From NCBI RefSeq assembly GCF_021389955.1, contig NZ_CP089980.1, forward strand, positions 3,405,001-3,469,000: 64,000 nucleotides of DNA, read 5' to 3'. The number at the start of each line of letters is the position of its first letter. The first letter of the stretch is position 1. This DNA is from Fulvivirga maritima. Lineage in GTDB: Bacteria; Bacteroidota; Bacteroidia; Cytophagales; Cyclobacteriaceae. The notes under the pieces were generated by a model. That model ran no database searches. It had not been told where the DNA came from and worked only from the letters and a program-made list of their open reading frames with translations. Below are positions 17,486 to 26,334 of the stretch, one piece after another. The position numbers were made by a program, and so were the translations under genes.

Positions 17486-19417
17486 ATGGCAAACGAAGAA
17501 AAAAACACTGCAGCTGAGGAAAACGCGCAAGCGGCTAACACTGAAGCTAAAGCAGAACAGCCCAAAAAAACAGCTCCTAAGCAAGAGCAAACTTCTCCTG
17601 AAGATTTTGATTGGGAAGCTTTCGAAACCAAAGGATTTGGCGAAGGTTACTCTAAGAAGAAAAAAGAGGAGATGGCAGCTATGTATGAAGATACATTAAC
17701 TACCATCGAGGAGAAAGAACTTGTAGAAGGAACTGTAGTAGGAGTGAACGACCGTGATGTTATCCTTAACATCGGATTTAAATCAGATGGTTTAGTATCT
17801 GCTGCTGAATTTAGAGACATTCCTGATCTTAAAGTAGGTGACAAAGTAGAAGTGTTCATCGAAGAGCAGGAAAATGCAAACGGTCAGTTAGTACTTTCTA
17901 GAAGAAAAGCTAAGATCGTTCAGGCATGGGATCATATTACAAAAGCATATGAAAATGATCTAGTTATCGAAGGTTTTGTGAAACGCAGAACTAAAGGTGG
18001 TTTGATCGTTGATATATATGGAGTAGAAGCTTTCTTGCCAGGTTCTCAAATTGATGTGAAGCCTATTAGAGATTTCGATGTATTTGTAGATAAAGCTATG
18101 GAAGTGAAAGTTGTGAAAATCAACTACACTAACGATAACGTAGTAGTATCTCACAAAGTACTTATCGAGAAAGATCTTGAAGAGCAAAAAGCTGAAATTC
18201 TTAACAACCTTGAGAAAGGACAAGTACTTGAAGGTACTATCAAAAACATGACTAACTTCGGTGTATTCATCGACCTTGGTGGTGTTGATGGTCTACTTCA
18301 CATTACTGATATCTCTTGGGGTAGAATTAATCACCCTGAAGAAGTACTTAACCTTGATGAAACAGTTAAGGTAGTAGTTCTTGACTTTGACGAAGATAAG
18401 AAGAGAATTTCTCTTGGTATGAAGCAACTTACTGCTCATCCTTGGGATTCACTTCCTGAAACTCTTGATGTAGGTTCTAAAGTAACTGGTAAGATTGTAA
18501 ACGTGGCTGATTATGGTGCATTCCTAGAAATCCAGCCTGGTGTTGAAGGTCTTATTCACGTTTCTGAGATGTCTTGGTCTCAGCACTTGAGAAACCCTCA
18601 AGACTTCATTAACATCGGAGATGAACTAGAAGCTGTAGTTCTTACGCTAGATAGAGAAGACAGAAAAATGTCTCTTGGTATCAAGCAATTAACTGAAGAT
18701 CCTTGGACTAAGCAAGATGTATTGACTAAATACGCTGTAGGTACTAAGCACAAAGGTGTGGTTAGAAACCTTACAAACTTCGGTCTGTTCATCGAGCTTG
18801 AAGAAGGTATCGACGGCCTTGTTCACGTATCTGACTTATCATGGACTAAGAAAATCAAGCACCCTTCTGAATTCGTAAAAGTAGGAGAAGAGCTTGAGGT
18901 AATGGTTCTTGAATTAGATGTAGATAACAGAAGATTAGCACTTAGCCACAAACACCTAGAAGAAAATCCTTGGGATACTTTCGAAACAGTATTTACGCCA
19001 GGATCTATTCACAAGTGTACTGTACTAGGTCAAAATGAAAAAGGTGCTACTTTAGAGCTTCCTTACGGAATTGAAGGATTCTGCGCTAGCAAAAACCTTC
19101 AAAAAGAAGATGGTTCTAAAGCTGAAAACGGCGAAACTTTAGACTTCAGAGTATTAGAATTCTCTAAAGATGATAAGAGAATTGTTTTATCTCACAGAGC
19201 TGTTTATTCTCAAACAGAAGAGAAGCCTAAACCAACTACAGCCGCTCCTAAGAAGAAAGCTAAAGGTAGTGGAGTATCTAAAGTAAATAGTGATACTGAA
19301 AAATCTACTTTAGGTGACTTAGAAGCTCTTAGTGCTTTGAAAGATAAAATGGAAGGAAAAACTACAGACGAAGAAGCTCCATCTGATGATGCCGAAGGCA
19401 CTGAAGAAAAGAACTAA
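17486..19417 (+). CDS. rpsA: 30S ribosomal protein S1
   Basis: A 643-residue RNA-binding protein that docks mRNA onto the 30S subunit. A charged, low-complexity N-terminus of ~50 residues rich in Ala, Glu and Lys precedes about six S1 (OB-fold) repeats. The repeats start near residues 75, 160, 245, 330, 415 and 500. The third, fourth and fifth carry the clear signatures GVFIDLGGVDGLLHITDISW, GAFLEIQPGVEGLIHVSEMS and GLFIELEEGIDGLVHVSDLS. The tail from about 575 is Lys- then Glu-rich. Codon use is visibly biased (for example CTT, GGT, TCT), as expected for a highly expressed gene. The acidic N-terminus and tail make it longer than the 557-residue E. coli protein. Confidence 0.95.
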   Translation: MANEEKNTAAEENAQAANTEAKAEQPKKTAPKQEQTSPEDFDWEAFETKGFGEGYSKKKKEEMAAMYEDTLTTIEEKELVEGTVVGVNDRDVILNIGFKSDGLVSAAEFRDIPDLKVGDKVEVFIEEQENANGQLVLSRRKAKIVQAWDHITKAYENDLVIEGFVKRRTKGGLIVDIYGVEAFLPGSQIDVKPIRDFDVFVDKAMEVKVVKINYTNDNVVVSHKVLIEKDLEEQKAEILNNLEKGQVLEGTIKNMTNFGVFIDLGGVDGLLHITDISWGRINHPEEVLNLDETVKVVVLDFDEDKKRISLGMKQLTAHPWDSLPETLDVGSKVTGKIVNVADYGAFLEIQPGVEGLIHVSEMSWSQHLRNPQDFINIGDELEAVVLTLDREDRKMSLGIKQLTEDPWTKQDVLTKYAVGTKHKGVVRNLTNFGLFIELEEGIDGLVHVSDLSWTKKIKHPSEFVKVGEELEVMVLELDVDNRRLALSHKHLEENPWDTFETVFTPGSIHKCTVLGQNEKGATLELPYGIEGFCASKNLQKEDGSKAENGETLDFRVLEFSKDDKRIVLSHRAVYSQTEEKPKPTTAAPKKKAKGSGVSKVNSDTEKSTLGDLEALSALKDKMEGKTTDEEAPSDDAEGTEEKN

Positions 19418-19445
19418 TTAATAAGTAGTTTATCTTATAAAATAT

Positions 19446-19480
19446 AGCCCCTGAGGAGAATCTCCTCAGGGGCTTTTTTA
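19446..19480 (+). terminator. Strong terminator after rpsA
   Basis: A near-perfect 14-bp arm pair (19446-19459 and 19461-19474; AGCCCCTGAGGA matched by TCCTCAGGGGCT) is followed by six Ts. It lies 29 nt after the rpsA stop. Confidence 0.9.
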
Positions 19481-19757
19481 TGCCTATATTTTAAAGGAAG
19501 AAGTTTGTTGGATATAAGTAATGGACTTTCGTTAATTGTCGACTTATAAGGCCTTGCTTTGTGATATAGTGAAGAAGGATAAACTTTTGGTGGTAGAGAA
19601 TAAAGGTGTGCTACGTTTAAAGGTCTTAATATATTCGATGTATATTCAACAGTACCTGGGTCGCTGATGGAGATGTGAGTTAGCCCTTAAGTAGAAGTAA
19701 GGAAGAGGATGTAATGAGCTTGAAATCTAATTGAATATGAAGAGATGCTAGGCAAAT
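19481..19757. other. Intergenic stretch without a recognisable gene
   Basis: Between the rpsA terminator and the next bidirectional terminator I see no long reading frame, no clear promoter and no RNA gene. Stops are frequent in all frames. A decayed gene is possible but I could not identify one. Confidence 0.5.
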
Positions 19758-19794
19758 AAAAAGGCCGTCTTAAAATGCTTAAGACGGCCTTTTT
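19758..19794. terminator. Bidirectional terminator before the beta-barrel receptor gene
   Basis: A 15-16-bp inverted repeat with core AAGGCCGTCTTA (19761-19772) / TAAGACGGCCTT (19780-19791), A-rich on one side and T-rich on the other. It lies 23 bp past the stop of the minus-strand receptor gene. Confidence 0.88.
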
Positions 19795-19816
19795 AATAAA
19801 CTTTTATGTCTAACCT

Positions 19817-22288
19817 TTAGAATTGAGACTGCTGAGCATCTCCTCCTTGTTTTTGGTCATTATTTTGGATTTTGCTTCTTCGTTGTCTTTGTTTGAAGTC
19901 TAGTTTACCAAATTTATAACTGAAATTAATTCCGAATGATCTGAATGGAGTCTGATTTTCACTGGTCTGATAGTATGTGTCTCCTTCCAGTTCAGTACCA
20001 AATGTTTGGTATTTATTAAATGGCTGCGTTACGTTAACACCGATACTACCACGGTCTCCCCAGATTTTCTTTTTAATACCCATGCTGAAAATAGAGAAGG
20101 AAGGCATATATCCTTGTAGCGTCTGTCTACGAGGTCTATAGAAACCAAACATATCAATGATCCAGTCATCACCTAAAGCAATGTTAGAGTTAAGGTTTCC
20201 ATCCCATAATACGGCATCATTACTAACGGTTTCTCCATCTATCACACCTTCTGCATCATAAGTGTATAAGTTAAATCCACCTCTTACTGTCCAGATATCA
20301 AAGAATTTCACAGAGGTAAATAAGTTGATACCATAAGATTGATTCTCACCAATGTTCAGGTAGGTAGTTTCATATATATTATCTTCATTTACTGTAAGGT
20401 AGCTTTCTATAACATCAGTTGTTCTTTTATAGAATACGCTGGCATTTAATGAGGCTCCTTTTATAAATGCGCTATAACCAATTTCATATTGATCAGTAAG
20501 CTCTGGGTTTAGTTCAGGATTACCGTAGCTAACATTATTATTGTTAGAGATCTGTTCGTATGGGTTAATATATCTCAGACTTGGTCTTTGTATCCTTCTG
20601 CTAAAGCTTGCTTTCAAGCTATTCATCTTACCTATTTTTCGGCTTACTGTAATGCTGGGAAGGAAGTTGTCATAATCATTACCGAAATTGTCATCATCAG
20701 CATCTCTAAACTCACCTTGAATGTCTGTGTATTCATATCTAACGCCTGCTAATACACCATACTTACTTCCTATTTTAATGTTACCAGAAAGATAACCAGC
20801 ATACACATCCTGAGTATAATCTAAATAATCGCTTCGGTTATCCTGAATAACAAACTGCTGTGATTCATTATTATAAATTTGATAGTTGTAATCACTAGTC
20901 ACATTTCTTAATATACCTTTGGCTCCGGCCTCAAGGGTGAATTTCTTACTTATAGGGTTAGTATAGTCCAGTTGGAAGGCATGTTCATTATTATCTCCAT
21001 CATTAATGTTCTTTTCATTAGTGTCATAGGTTTCTGTGGCAGCTAATAAATCCATTTGAGTGATTCTATAATCCTGATCTTGAGTGTTATTATCTAGCTT
21101 ATAAGAAGCCGCAAGCTCATGACCTTCTTTGCCAGGAAACCTGAAAAGGTAATCAAGAGACCATTCAAAACCGCCGAATGAGTTTTCGCTATCCGTGGTT
21201 CTTAAGTATTCATCATTTAGATTGGGAGCAGTAATTTGTCCTAACACATCATTATCTGAGTCGAAGGCAAATTTTCTTACTCTGAATGAAGTAGAAAGAC
21301 TGTGAAAAGAATTGAAATCATAAAAAGCGCCTATGTTTCCAAAATATCCACCTCTGTTAGATTCATTAGTTCCATCTTCTTCCTGTATTCTTTGGGAGGT
21401 ATAGTCTTCAGAATAATAATAGGAGTTACCTTCCTGAGGCCATTGTTTAAAACCACTAACATTAGCGTTGAAGCCAAAACGTCCTTTACCAGCTGTAATA
21501 CTGCCTGATCCTCTATTGAATCGGGAGCCTACGGTAAGGTCTACATTGCCTGTGAAACCTTCTGCTTCTCCTTTTTTAGTAATAATATTAATAATACCGG
21601 CAGTACCTTCTCCTTCGTATTTAGCAGAAGGAGTAGTTATTACTTCTACACTTTTAATGTTGTCAGAAGGTATAGCTTTGAGAGCTTCGCCCGGATTACT
21701 GGCAAACATGCTGGAAGGCTTACCATTAATAAGGATTTTAACATTTTGATTTCCCCTCATGGATACATTCCCTTCCAAGTCTACATTAAGTAAAGGGGCT
21801 CTTCGTAGCACCTGAGAGGCATCTCCTCCTGCATTGGCCACATCTTGATCTGCATTATAAACAATTTTGTCTATTTTGTTCTCTACCAGATCTTTCTGCC
21901 CTTTTACCACTACTTCTTCCAGTTCTGTAGAAGAGCCCGTGAGTTTTACAGTGCCGAGATTGGCATCAGGGTTTTTAGGAGTGAGGCTTACATTTCTGGT
22001 AATGGTTTCATACCCCACAAAGGAAATCAATAGCTTATAGTCTCCTAAGGGAATATTACTCATTTTGAAGCTTCCGTCTTCTTCAGAGATGGTTCCGTTG
22101 ATATCTTTATTGGTTTCAGGGTTCCTTAATACTACGGAGGCAAAAGATAAGGGGACTCCTGTGGTAGCGTCTAATAACGTACCCGTTACTTTACCTTTTA
22201 TTTGCTGGCCACCAGACGATGGAGGTGCTGGTTGAGCAAAAGCAGTAAGGCAAAAAAATACTGCAATACACGTAATTATAGTTCTCAT
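19817..22288 (-). CDS. TonB-dependent-receptor-like outer-membrane beta-barrel protein (OMP_b-brl_3 type)
   Basis: An 823-residue outer-membrane protein with a signal peptide cut after LTAFAQ. Domains in order: a CarboxypepD_reg-like domain (about residues 28-115), a plug-like domain (about 125-240; SAKYEGEGTAGIINIITKK is the hallmark of this family), and a large beta-barrel with Asn- and Tyr-rich strands to the C-terminus. The barrel ends in a Gln-rich, charged tail (QKQGGDAQQSQF) instead of a classic terminal aromatic strand. Such receptors bind unknown ligands; they lack the SusD partner found beside the other two TonB receptors in this window. A short hypothetical gene lies 156 bp upstream on the same strand. 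Confidence 0.85.
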   Translation of the reverse strand: MRTIITCIAVFFCLTAFAQPAPPSSGGQQIKGKVTGTLLDATTGVPLSFASVVLRNPETNKDINGTISEEDGSFKMSNIPLGDYKLLISFVGYETITRNVSLTPKNPDANLGTVKLTGSSTELEEVVVKGQKDLVENKIDKIVYNADQDVANAGGDASQVLRRAPLLNVDLEGNVSMRGNQNVKILINGKPSSMFASNPGEALKAIPSDNIKSVEVITTPSAKYEGEGTAGIINIITKKGEAEGFTGNVDLTVGSRFNRGSGSITAGKGRFGFNANVSGFKQWPQEGNSYYYSEDYTSQRIQEEDGTNESNRGGYFGNIGAFYDFNSFHSLSTSFRVRKFAFDSDNDVLGQITAPNLNDEYLRTTDSENSFGGFEWSLDYLFRFPGKEGHELAASYKLDNNTQDQDYRITQMDLLAATETYDTNEKNINDGDNNEHAFQLDYTNPISKKFTLEAGAKGILRNVTSDYNYQIYNNESQQFVIQDNRSDYLDYTQDVYAGYLSGNIKIGSKYGVLAGVRYEYTDIQGEFRDADDDNFGNDYDNFLPSITVSRKIGKMNSLKASFSRRIQRPSLRYINPYEQISNNNNVSYGNPELNPELTDQYEIGYSAFIKGASLNASVFYKRTTDVIESYLTVNEDNIYETTYLNIGENQSYGINLFTSVKFFDIWTVRGGFNLYTYDAEGVIDGETVSNDAVLWDGNLNSNIALGDDWIIDMFGFYRPRRQTLQGYMPSFSIFSMGIKKKIWGDRGSIGVNVTQPFNKYQTFGTELEGDTYYQTSENQTPFRSFGINFSYKFGKLDFKQRQRRSKIQNNDQKQGGDAQQSQF

Positions 22289-22430
22289 AAAATTAATAGG
22301 TTCTACTTGTAAAACTGCACGGCAGATAATTGGTTGGCTAAAAATGACAAATGGTCAGATAAGACTTAATCTGGGAATTGTAGCAGGGCAAGTGGCAAAG
22401 AGAAAAGAGAAAGTGAAAAGGGTATAAAGT

Positions 22431-22461
22431 AAAAGTGGGATTCTTTAAGAATCCCACTTTT
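22431..22461 (-). terminator. Terminator overlapping the end of a small gene
   Basis: A 15-bp inverted repeat AAAAGTGGGATTCTT (22431-22445) / AAGAATCCCACTTTT (22447-22461). Read on the minus strand it encodes the last codons (Lys-Trp-Asp-Ser-stop) of the 79-residue protein. The stem therefore overlaps coding sequence and the T-rich arm lies beyond. Confidence 0.75.
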
Positions 22462-22684
22462 TGATGATGTCATCAATGGTAGATAATAAATCGTCTCGGC
22501 TTTCTTCAGAAAGCAAATATTTTCGTTCCAATAAACGTACGGCCATTTCGTTCATGATAAAATGGTTTCTTAAGAAATCCAGTCTCTCATTAATAGTGTC
22601 AAGGCCTTTGTATTTATTTCTTTCGGTAGGAGATTCCATAATTAATTCCACCTTGTTCATAAATACATCAGAATCATGAAGCAT
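22445..22684 (-). CDS. Small hypothetical protein, 79 residues
   Basis: A short charged protein, predicted to be mostly helical, with a Leu/Ile heptad-like stretch in the second half (MAVRLLERKYLLSEESRDDL). It has no signal peptide or membrane segment. The start at 22684 (MLHDSDVF) or the inner ATG at residue 9 (MNKVELIM) are both possible. The stop is inside a strong terminator stem, which fits a real, discrete transcription unit. A frame on the opposite strand over almost the same span is a mirror shadow and has no such support. Function unknown. Confidence 0.6.
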   Translation of the reverse strand: MLHDSDVFMNKVELIMESPTERNKYKGLDTINERLDFLRNHFIMNEMAVRLLERKYLLSEESRDDLLSTIDDIIKKWDS

Positions 22685-22879
22685 AACTATAGCAACTTTT
22701 GTTTTTAACGCAATAAATCAATTTTTCGATTTTGGTCATTCAAATGTGCATTTAAATTTCAGAAATTAATAGTTGTATTTGTAGAATTTTTTATTACTGT
22801 TAAGGTTAAATAGTTAAAAATAATCAACGTAAAGTTATATTAAGTTTTTAAGAATTAAGGTCCCTTTCTGTCATCTTCA

Positions 22880-22895
22880 ATGGTAAAATTACCAT
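22880..22895. promoter_or_regulatory. 16-bp perfect palindrome
   Basis: ATGGTAAAATTACCAT reads the same on both strands. It lies 266 bp before the SusC start, so it could serve that gene or be part of a divergent control region. No regulator is assigned. Confidence 0.35.
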
Positions 22896-23072
22896 GGTAT
22901 ATTTTGCATAAATCCATTCAAATTCAGCTAATTGCGCGATTTTACAGCATGACTGAGGTGGATGTCACATAATACAAGGGCATTTATTTCAACGTATGGT
23001 AATGTTTATTTATATATTCTAAATTGGGTACATGAAAATCGCAAAACATTCGCATTACTTTAATACTCTATG

Positions 23073-23113
23073 CAATCGTTTGGATTTATTTTCAAATAGA
23101 TTTCAAACGATTG
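23073..23113. promoter_or_regulatory. Pair of LacI-family-like operators upstream of SusC
   Basis: CAATCGTTTG (23073-23082) and CAAACGATTG (23104-23113) each match CAAnCGnTTG, with the CG centre typical of LacI-family operators. The two are exact reverse complements of each other and start 31 bp apart, close to three helical turns. The second site ends 48 bp before the SusC ATG. The same consensus occurs upstream of GH31 (37623-37632) and the second SusC (40664-40673). Confidence 0.55.
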
Positions 23114-23161
23114 TAATAGGCATTGGTTGCGGATTTATATTTAATGTAAACCTACCTTAAT

Positions 23162-26100
23162 ATGAAAAAACTCTTACTACTACTACTATGCTTTAGTGTC
23201 ATAGGAGTATCCTGGGCGCAGGAGAAAACTATCACAGGTAAAGTTACTTCCCAGTCAGACGGAGAGTCTTTACCCGGTGTTAATGTAATCATTAGAGGAA
23301 CTACAAAAGGAACTACTACTGACTTTCAAGGAGATTACAGCTTGGAAGTACCCGAAAATGCTGTTTTGGTCTTTTCTTTTATTGGATACGCTACCACTGA
23401 AGTTCCTGTAGGCAACCGTTCTGTGGTTAATGTAACCCTTTCAGACGATATTACTGAGCTGGAAGAGGTGGTGATCACGGGTTATGGATCCATTAGAAAA
23501 AAGGATCTTACCAGTGCTCACACTACTGTAGGTGCAGAGCAAATTCAAAAAACGGTAAACACTACCATAGAGCAGGCCATACAAGGACGTGCGGCTGGTG
23601 TTTATGTAACTCAAAACTCTGGACAGCCAGGTGGTGGTATGTCTATTAATATTAGAGGTGTTAGCTCTATTAATGGAAACACTCAACCTTTATATGTAAT
23701 AGATGGAGTGCAGATAGAAGCTGAGCAGGCATCAGGCCCGCAAAGTTCTTCTAACCCACTATCAGGTTTAAACCCTGCAGATATTGCTTCAATGGAAATC
23801 CTTCAGGGACCATCAGCTACTGCTCTTTATGGTTCCAGAGCTACCAATGGTGTGGTGGTAATTACTACTAAAAGAGGTAAAGCCGGAGATATTCGCATTA
23901 CTTATGGGTACCAATTTAGTTTACAGACAGAGCCTCAAAATTTAGATGTGATGAATCTGAGGCAATATGCTCAAATGGTAAACGAATATCATGAAATAGA
24001 AGGGGGCAACATTCCGGTAGAATACTTAGATCCTTCTATTTTAGGAGAAGGTACTGACTGGCAAGGCGCTTTATTTGATAAGGCAGCTATGAATAAGCAT
24101 CAGATCAGCCTTAGTGGAGGTAGTGATAAAACTAAGTATTACTTCTCTGGTGAATATATGAATCAGGAAGGTATCGCTATAGGATCAGGTTTTGAAAGAT
24201 ATTCTTCTCGATTAAACCTGGATAACGAAGCGAATGATTGGCTTTCTATTGGTGTTAACCTGAGTTATAACCAAACCGATGAAAAGCTTACTACTAGTCA
24301 GGAAAATGTAATTTCTACAGCCTTACAACTATCTCCTAATATACCTGTAAAGAACTTTGATGGTAGCTACGGTGGTGGTAATATAGATAATAACCCTGCA
24401 GAGCAGTTTGTGCCACCAAACCCTATTGGTCTGGCCAATATTACTACCAATGATAAGCTTAAAAGGCAGCTCCTAGGAGGTATTAATATAACCTTTACTT
24501 TAATGGAAGGCCTTACTTTAAAAAGTAGTCTCAATAGTAATTGGGAGTCTGGAGAAGCTACTTATTTCCAACCCTCTTATACATTTGGTAGACAAAGAAG
24601 AGATTATGCTACTTTGAGTGAGTTCTCTAGCAACAGTACTTATTGGAACTGGAATCAGATGTTACAATATGTTAAAACTATTGGCAAGCATAATATTAAT
24701 GTGATGGCCAGCCATGAAGCTCAAAAATCAAATTGGAAAAACCTAACTGGTGGTAAGTCAGACTTTATTGTAGAGAATATAATAGACCTTAACCTTGGTA
24801 ATGATGCTACAGCATCTAATAGTGGAGGTAAAGGGAACTGGGCTATGGAGTCTTATCTGGCTAGAGCCAATTATAACTATGATGATAGATACTTATTAAT
24901 GGCAGCCTTCAGAGCTGATGGTTCTTCTAACTTCGGAGAGGACAATAAATGGGGTTACTTCCCTTCATTCTCTGTGGCCTGGAGAGTTTCTGAAGAGGAC
25001 TTTTTTCAGGTGCCAGTGATCAATGACTTGAGAGTAAGGTTTGAAAATGGTCTTACTGGTAATCAAGGAGGCGGAGGTTACATCTATGGTACTTTAAATA
25101 CGGTTAATACACCTTGGGGTACAGGCTTTGCGTTAGGACGATACCCTAATTCTGACCTGCATTGGGAGGAAACCAGAACTAATAACTTTGGTTTAGATGT
25201 GTCTTTCTTTGAAAACAGGTTACAAGTAGAGTTTGATTATTACATTAAGAAAACAGATAACCTACTTACACCTGCAGCCAATCCTTCATATTTAGGAGTA
25301 AATGGAACCGGTAGTATTGCTAACCCATATGTGAACCTTGGTTCGTTGGAAAACAAAGGATGGACTATCGCCTTGAATACAGTAAACATTGACAACAATG
25401 GATTTACCTGGCAAACTAATCTGAACGTATCTAAAGTGAATACAGAGATTACTTCTTTAAGCACGCCAACTGGTTTTTATTCCAGAACCTCATGGTGGAT
25501 GGATGAGTGGACTCAACGAGCTGCAGTAGGAGAAACGCCATGGTTATTTTACGGATATGTAGTAGATGGTGTATTTCAGTCTGTAGAGGAAATAGAAGCG
25601 AGTGCCATTCCTGTAGATAATGATGGAAACAATTATGCAATAGACCCTTCAGGAATATGGGTTGGAGATTATAAGTATAGAGACATAAGTGGACCAGATG
25701 GAACGCCAGATGGTATAATTGATACTTATGACCAAACGTATATTGGTAATCCTTGGCCTAAATTCTTTGCTGGTATGACAAACACCTTCTCATATAAAGG
25801 TTTTGACCTAAGTATTATGGTAACGGGTGTTCAAGGTAATGATATTTATAACTATGTAAATAGAACTAACACTAATCCTAATAACATCAACCTTAGCAGA
25901 AACTTACTGGTAGACGCTATGGATTATGCTAAGATTGGTACTGATGCAGATGGTAATCCTGTATTAGAAAATGTAGGAACTGATATTGCCAGAATTAATC
26001 CTAATGGAGTTAATAATAACTTTACCAGACATACATCTCGCAATGTGGAAGATGGCTCTTATATAAGAATTAAAAATATAAGTCTAAGCTATAATGTGCC

Positions 26101-26317
26101 TCATTCTATAATAGGTAAGCAAAAGGTAGTACGTGGAGCAAGAGTGACTTTAAGTGCTCAAAATGTGGCCACATTTACTAATTACTCAGGCTATGACCCT
26201 GAGGTAGGTTCTTATGTAGGTGCAAATGTAGATCCAAGTAATCAGGCCATAGGTCTGGATAATGGTCGCTACCCACTTACGCCTATCTATTCGCTCAGTG
26301 TAGGTATTGATTTTTAA
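23162..26317 (+). CDS. susC: SusC/RagA-family TonB-linked outer-membrane transporter
   Basis: A 1051-residue outer-membrane importer of oligosaccharides. A signal peptide ends SWAQ. A CarboxypepD_reg-like domain follows (about residues 22-105: VTSQSDGESLPGVNVIIRGT). Next comes the SusC-specific linker ELEEVVITGYGSIRKKDLT, the plug domain (about 120-235, with SMEILQGPSATALYGSRATNGVVVITTKRG), and a large beta-barrel. The C-terminus ends in a TonB-receptor-type aromatic strand (SVGIDF). It is followed after 17 bp by susD, the paired lid. Two operator-like sites lie directly upstream. Confidence 0.92.
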   Translation: MKKLLLLLLCFSVIGVSWAQEKTITGKVTSQSDGESLPGVNVIIRGTTKGTTTDFQGDYSLEVPENAVLVFSFIGYATTEVPVGNRSVVNVTLSDDITELEEVVITGYGSIRKKDLTSAHTTVGAEQIQKTVNTTIEQAIQGRAAGVYVTQNSGQPGGGMSINIRGVSSINGNTQPLYVIDGVQIEAEQASGPQSSSNPLSGLNPADIASMEILQGPSATALYGSRATNGVVVITTKRGKAGDIRITYGYQFSLQTEPQNLDVMNLRQYAQMVNEYHEIEGGNIPVEYLDPSILGEGTDWQGALFDKAAMNKHQISLSGGSDKTKYYFSGEYMNQEGIAIGSGFERYSSRLNLDNEANDWLSIGVNLSYNQTDEKLTTSQENVISTALQLSPNIPVKNFDGSYGGGNIDNNPAEQFVPPNPIGLANITTNDKLKRQLLGGINITFTLMEGLTLKSSLNSNWESGEATYFQPSYTFGRQRRDYATLSEFSSNSTYWNWNQMLQYVKTIGKHNINVMASHEAQKSNWKNLTGGKSDFIVENIIDLNLGNDATASNSGGKGNWAMESYLARANYNYDDRYLLMAAFRADGSSNFGEDNKWGYFPSFSVAWRVSEEDFFQVPVINDLRVRFENGLTGNQGGGGYIYGTLNTVNTPWGTGFALGRYPNSDLHWEETRTNNFGLDVSFFENRLQVEFDYYIKKTDNLLTPAANPSYLGVNGTGSIANPYVNLGSLENKGWTIALNTVNIDNNGFTWQTNLNVSKVNTEITSLSTPTGFYSRTSWWMDEWTQRAAVGETPWLFYGYVVDGVFQSVEEIEASAIPVDNDGNNYAIDPSGIWVGDYKYRDISGPDGTPDGIIDTYDQTYIGNPWPKFFAGMTNTFSYKGFDLSIMVTGVQGNDIYNYVNRTNTNPNNINLSRNLLVDAMDYAKIGTDADGNPVLENVGTDIARINPNGVNNNFTRHTSRNVEDGSYIRIKNISLSYNVPHSIIGKQKVVRGARVTLSAQNVATFTNYSGYDPEVGSYVGANVDPSNQAIGLDNGRYPLTPIYSLSVGIDF

Positions 26318-26334
26318 TTGTAAAAGATCAAAAA

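Larger units (their letters stand above)
22685..23161. other. 477-nt control region in front of the first SusC gene
   Basis: No gene is visible on either strand. Recognisable elements are a 16-bp palindrome at 22880-22895 and two LacI-operator-like sites at 23073-23082 and 23104-23113. No canonical TTTG/TAnnTTTG pair was found in the last 150 bp. Confidence 0.55.

Noticed and set aside
22461-22679. Plus-strand frame of 72 codons opposite the small gene at 22445-22684
   Set aside because: It mirrors the minus-strand gene and has no start context. The minus-strand gene has the terminator in the right place.
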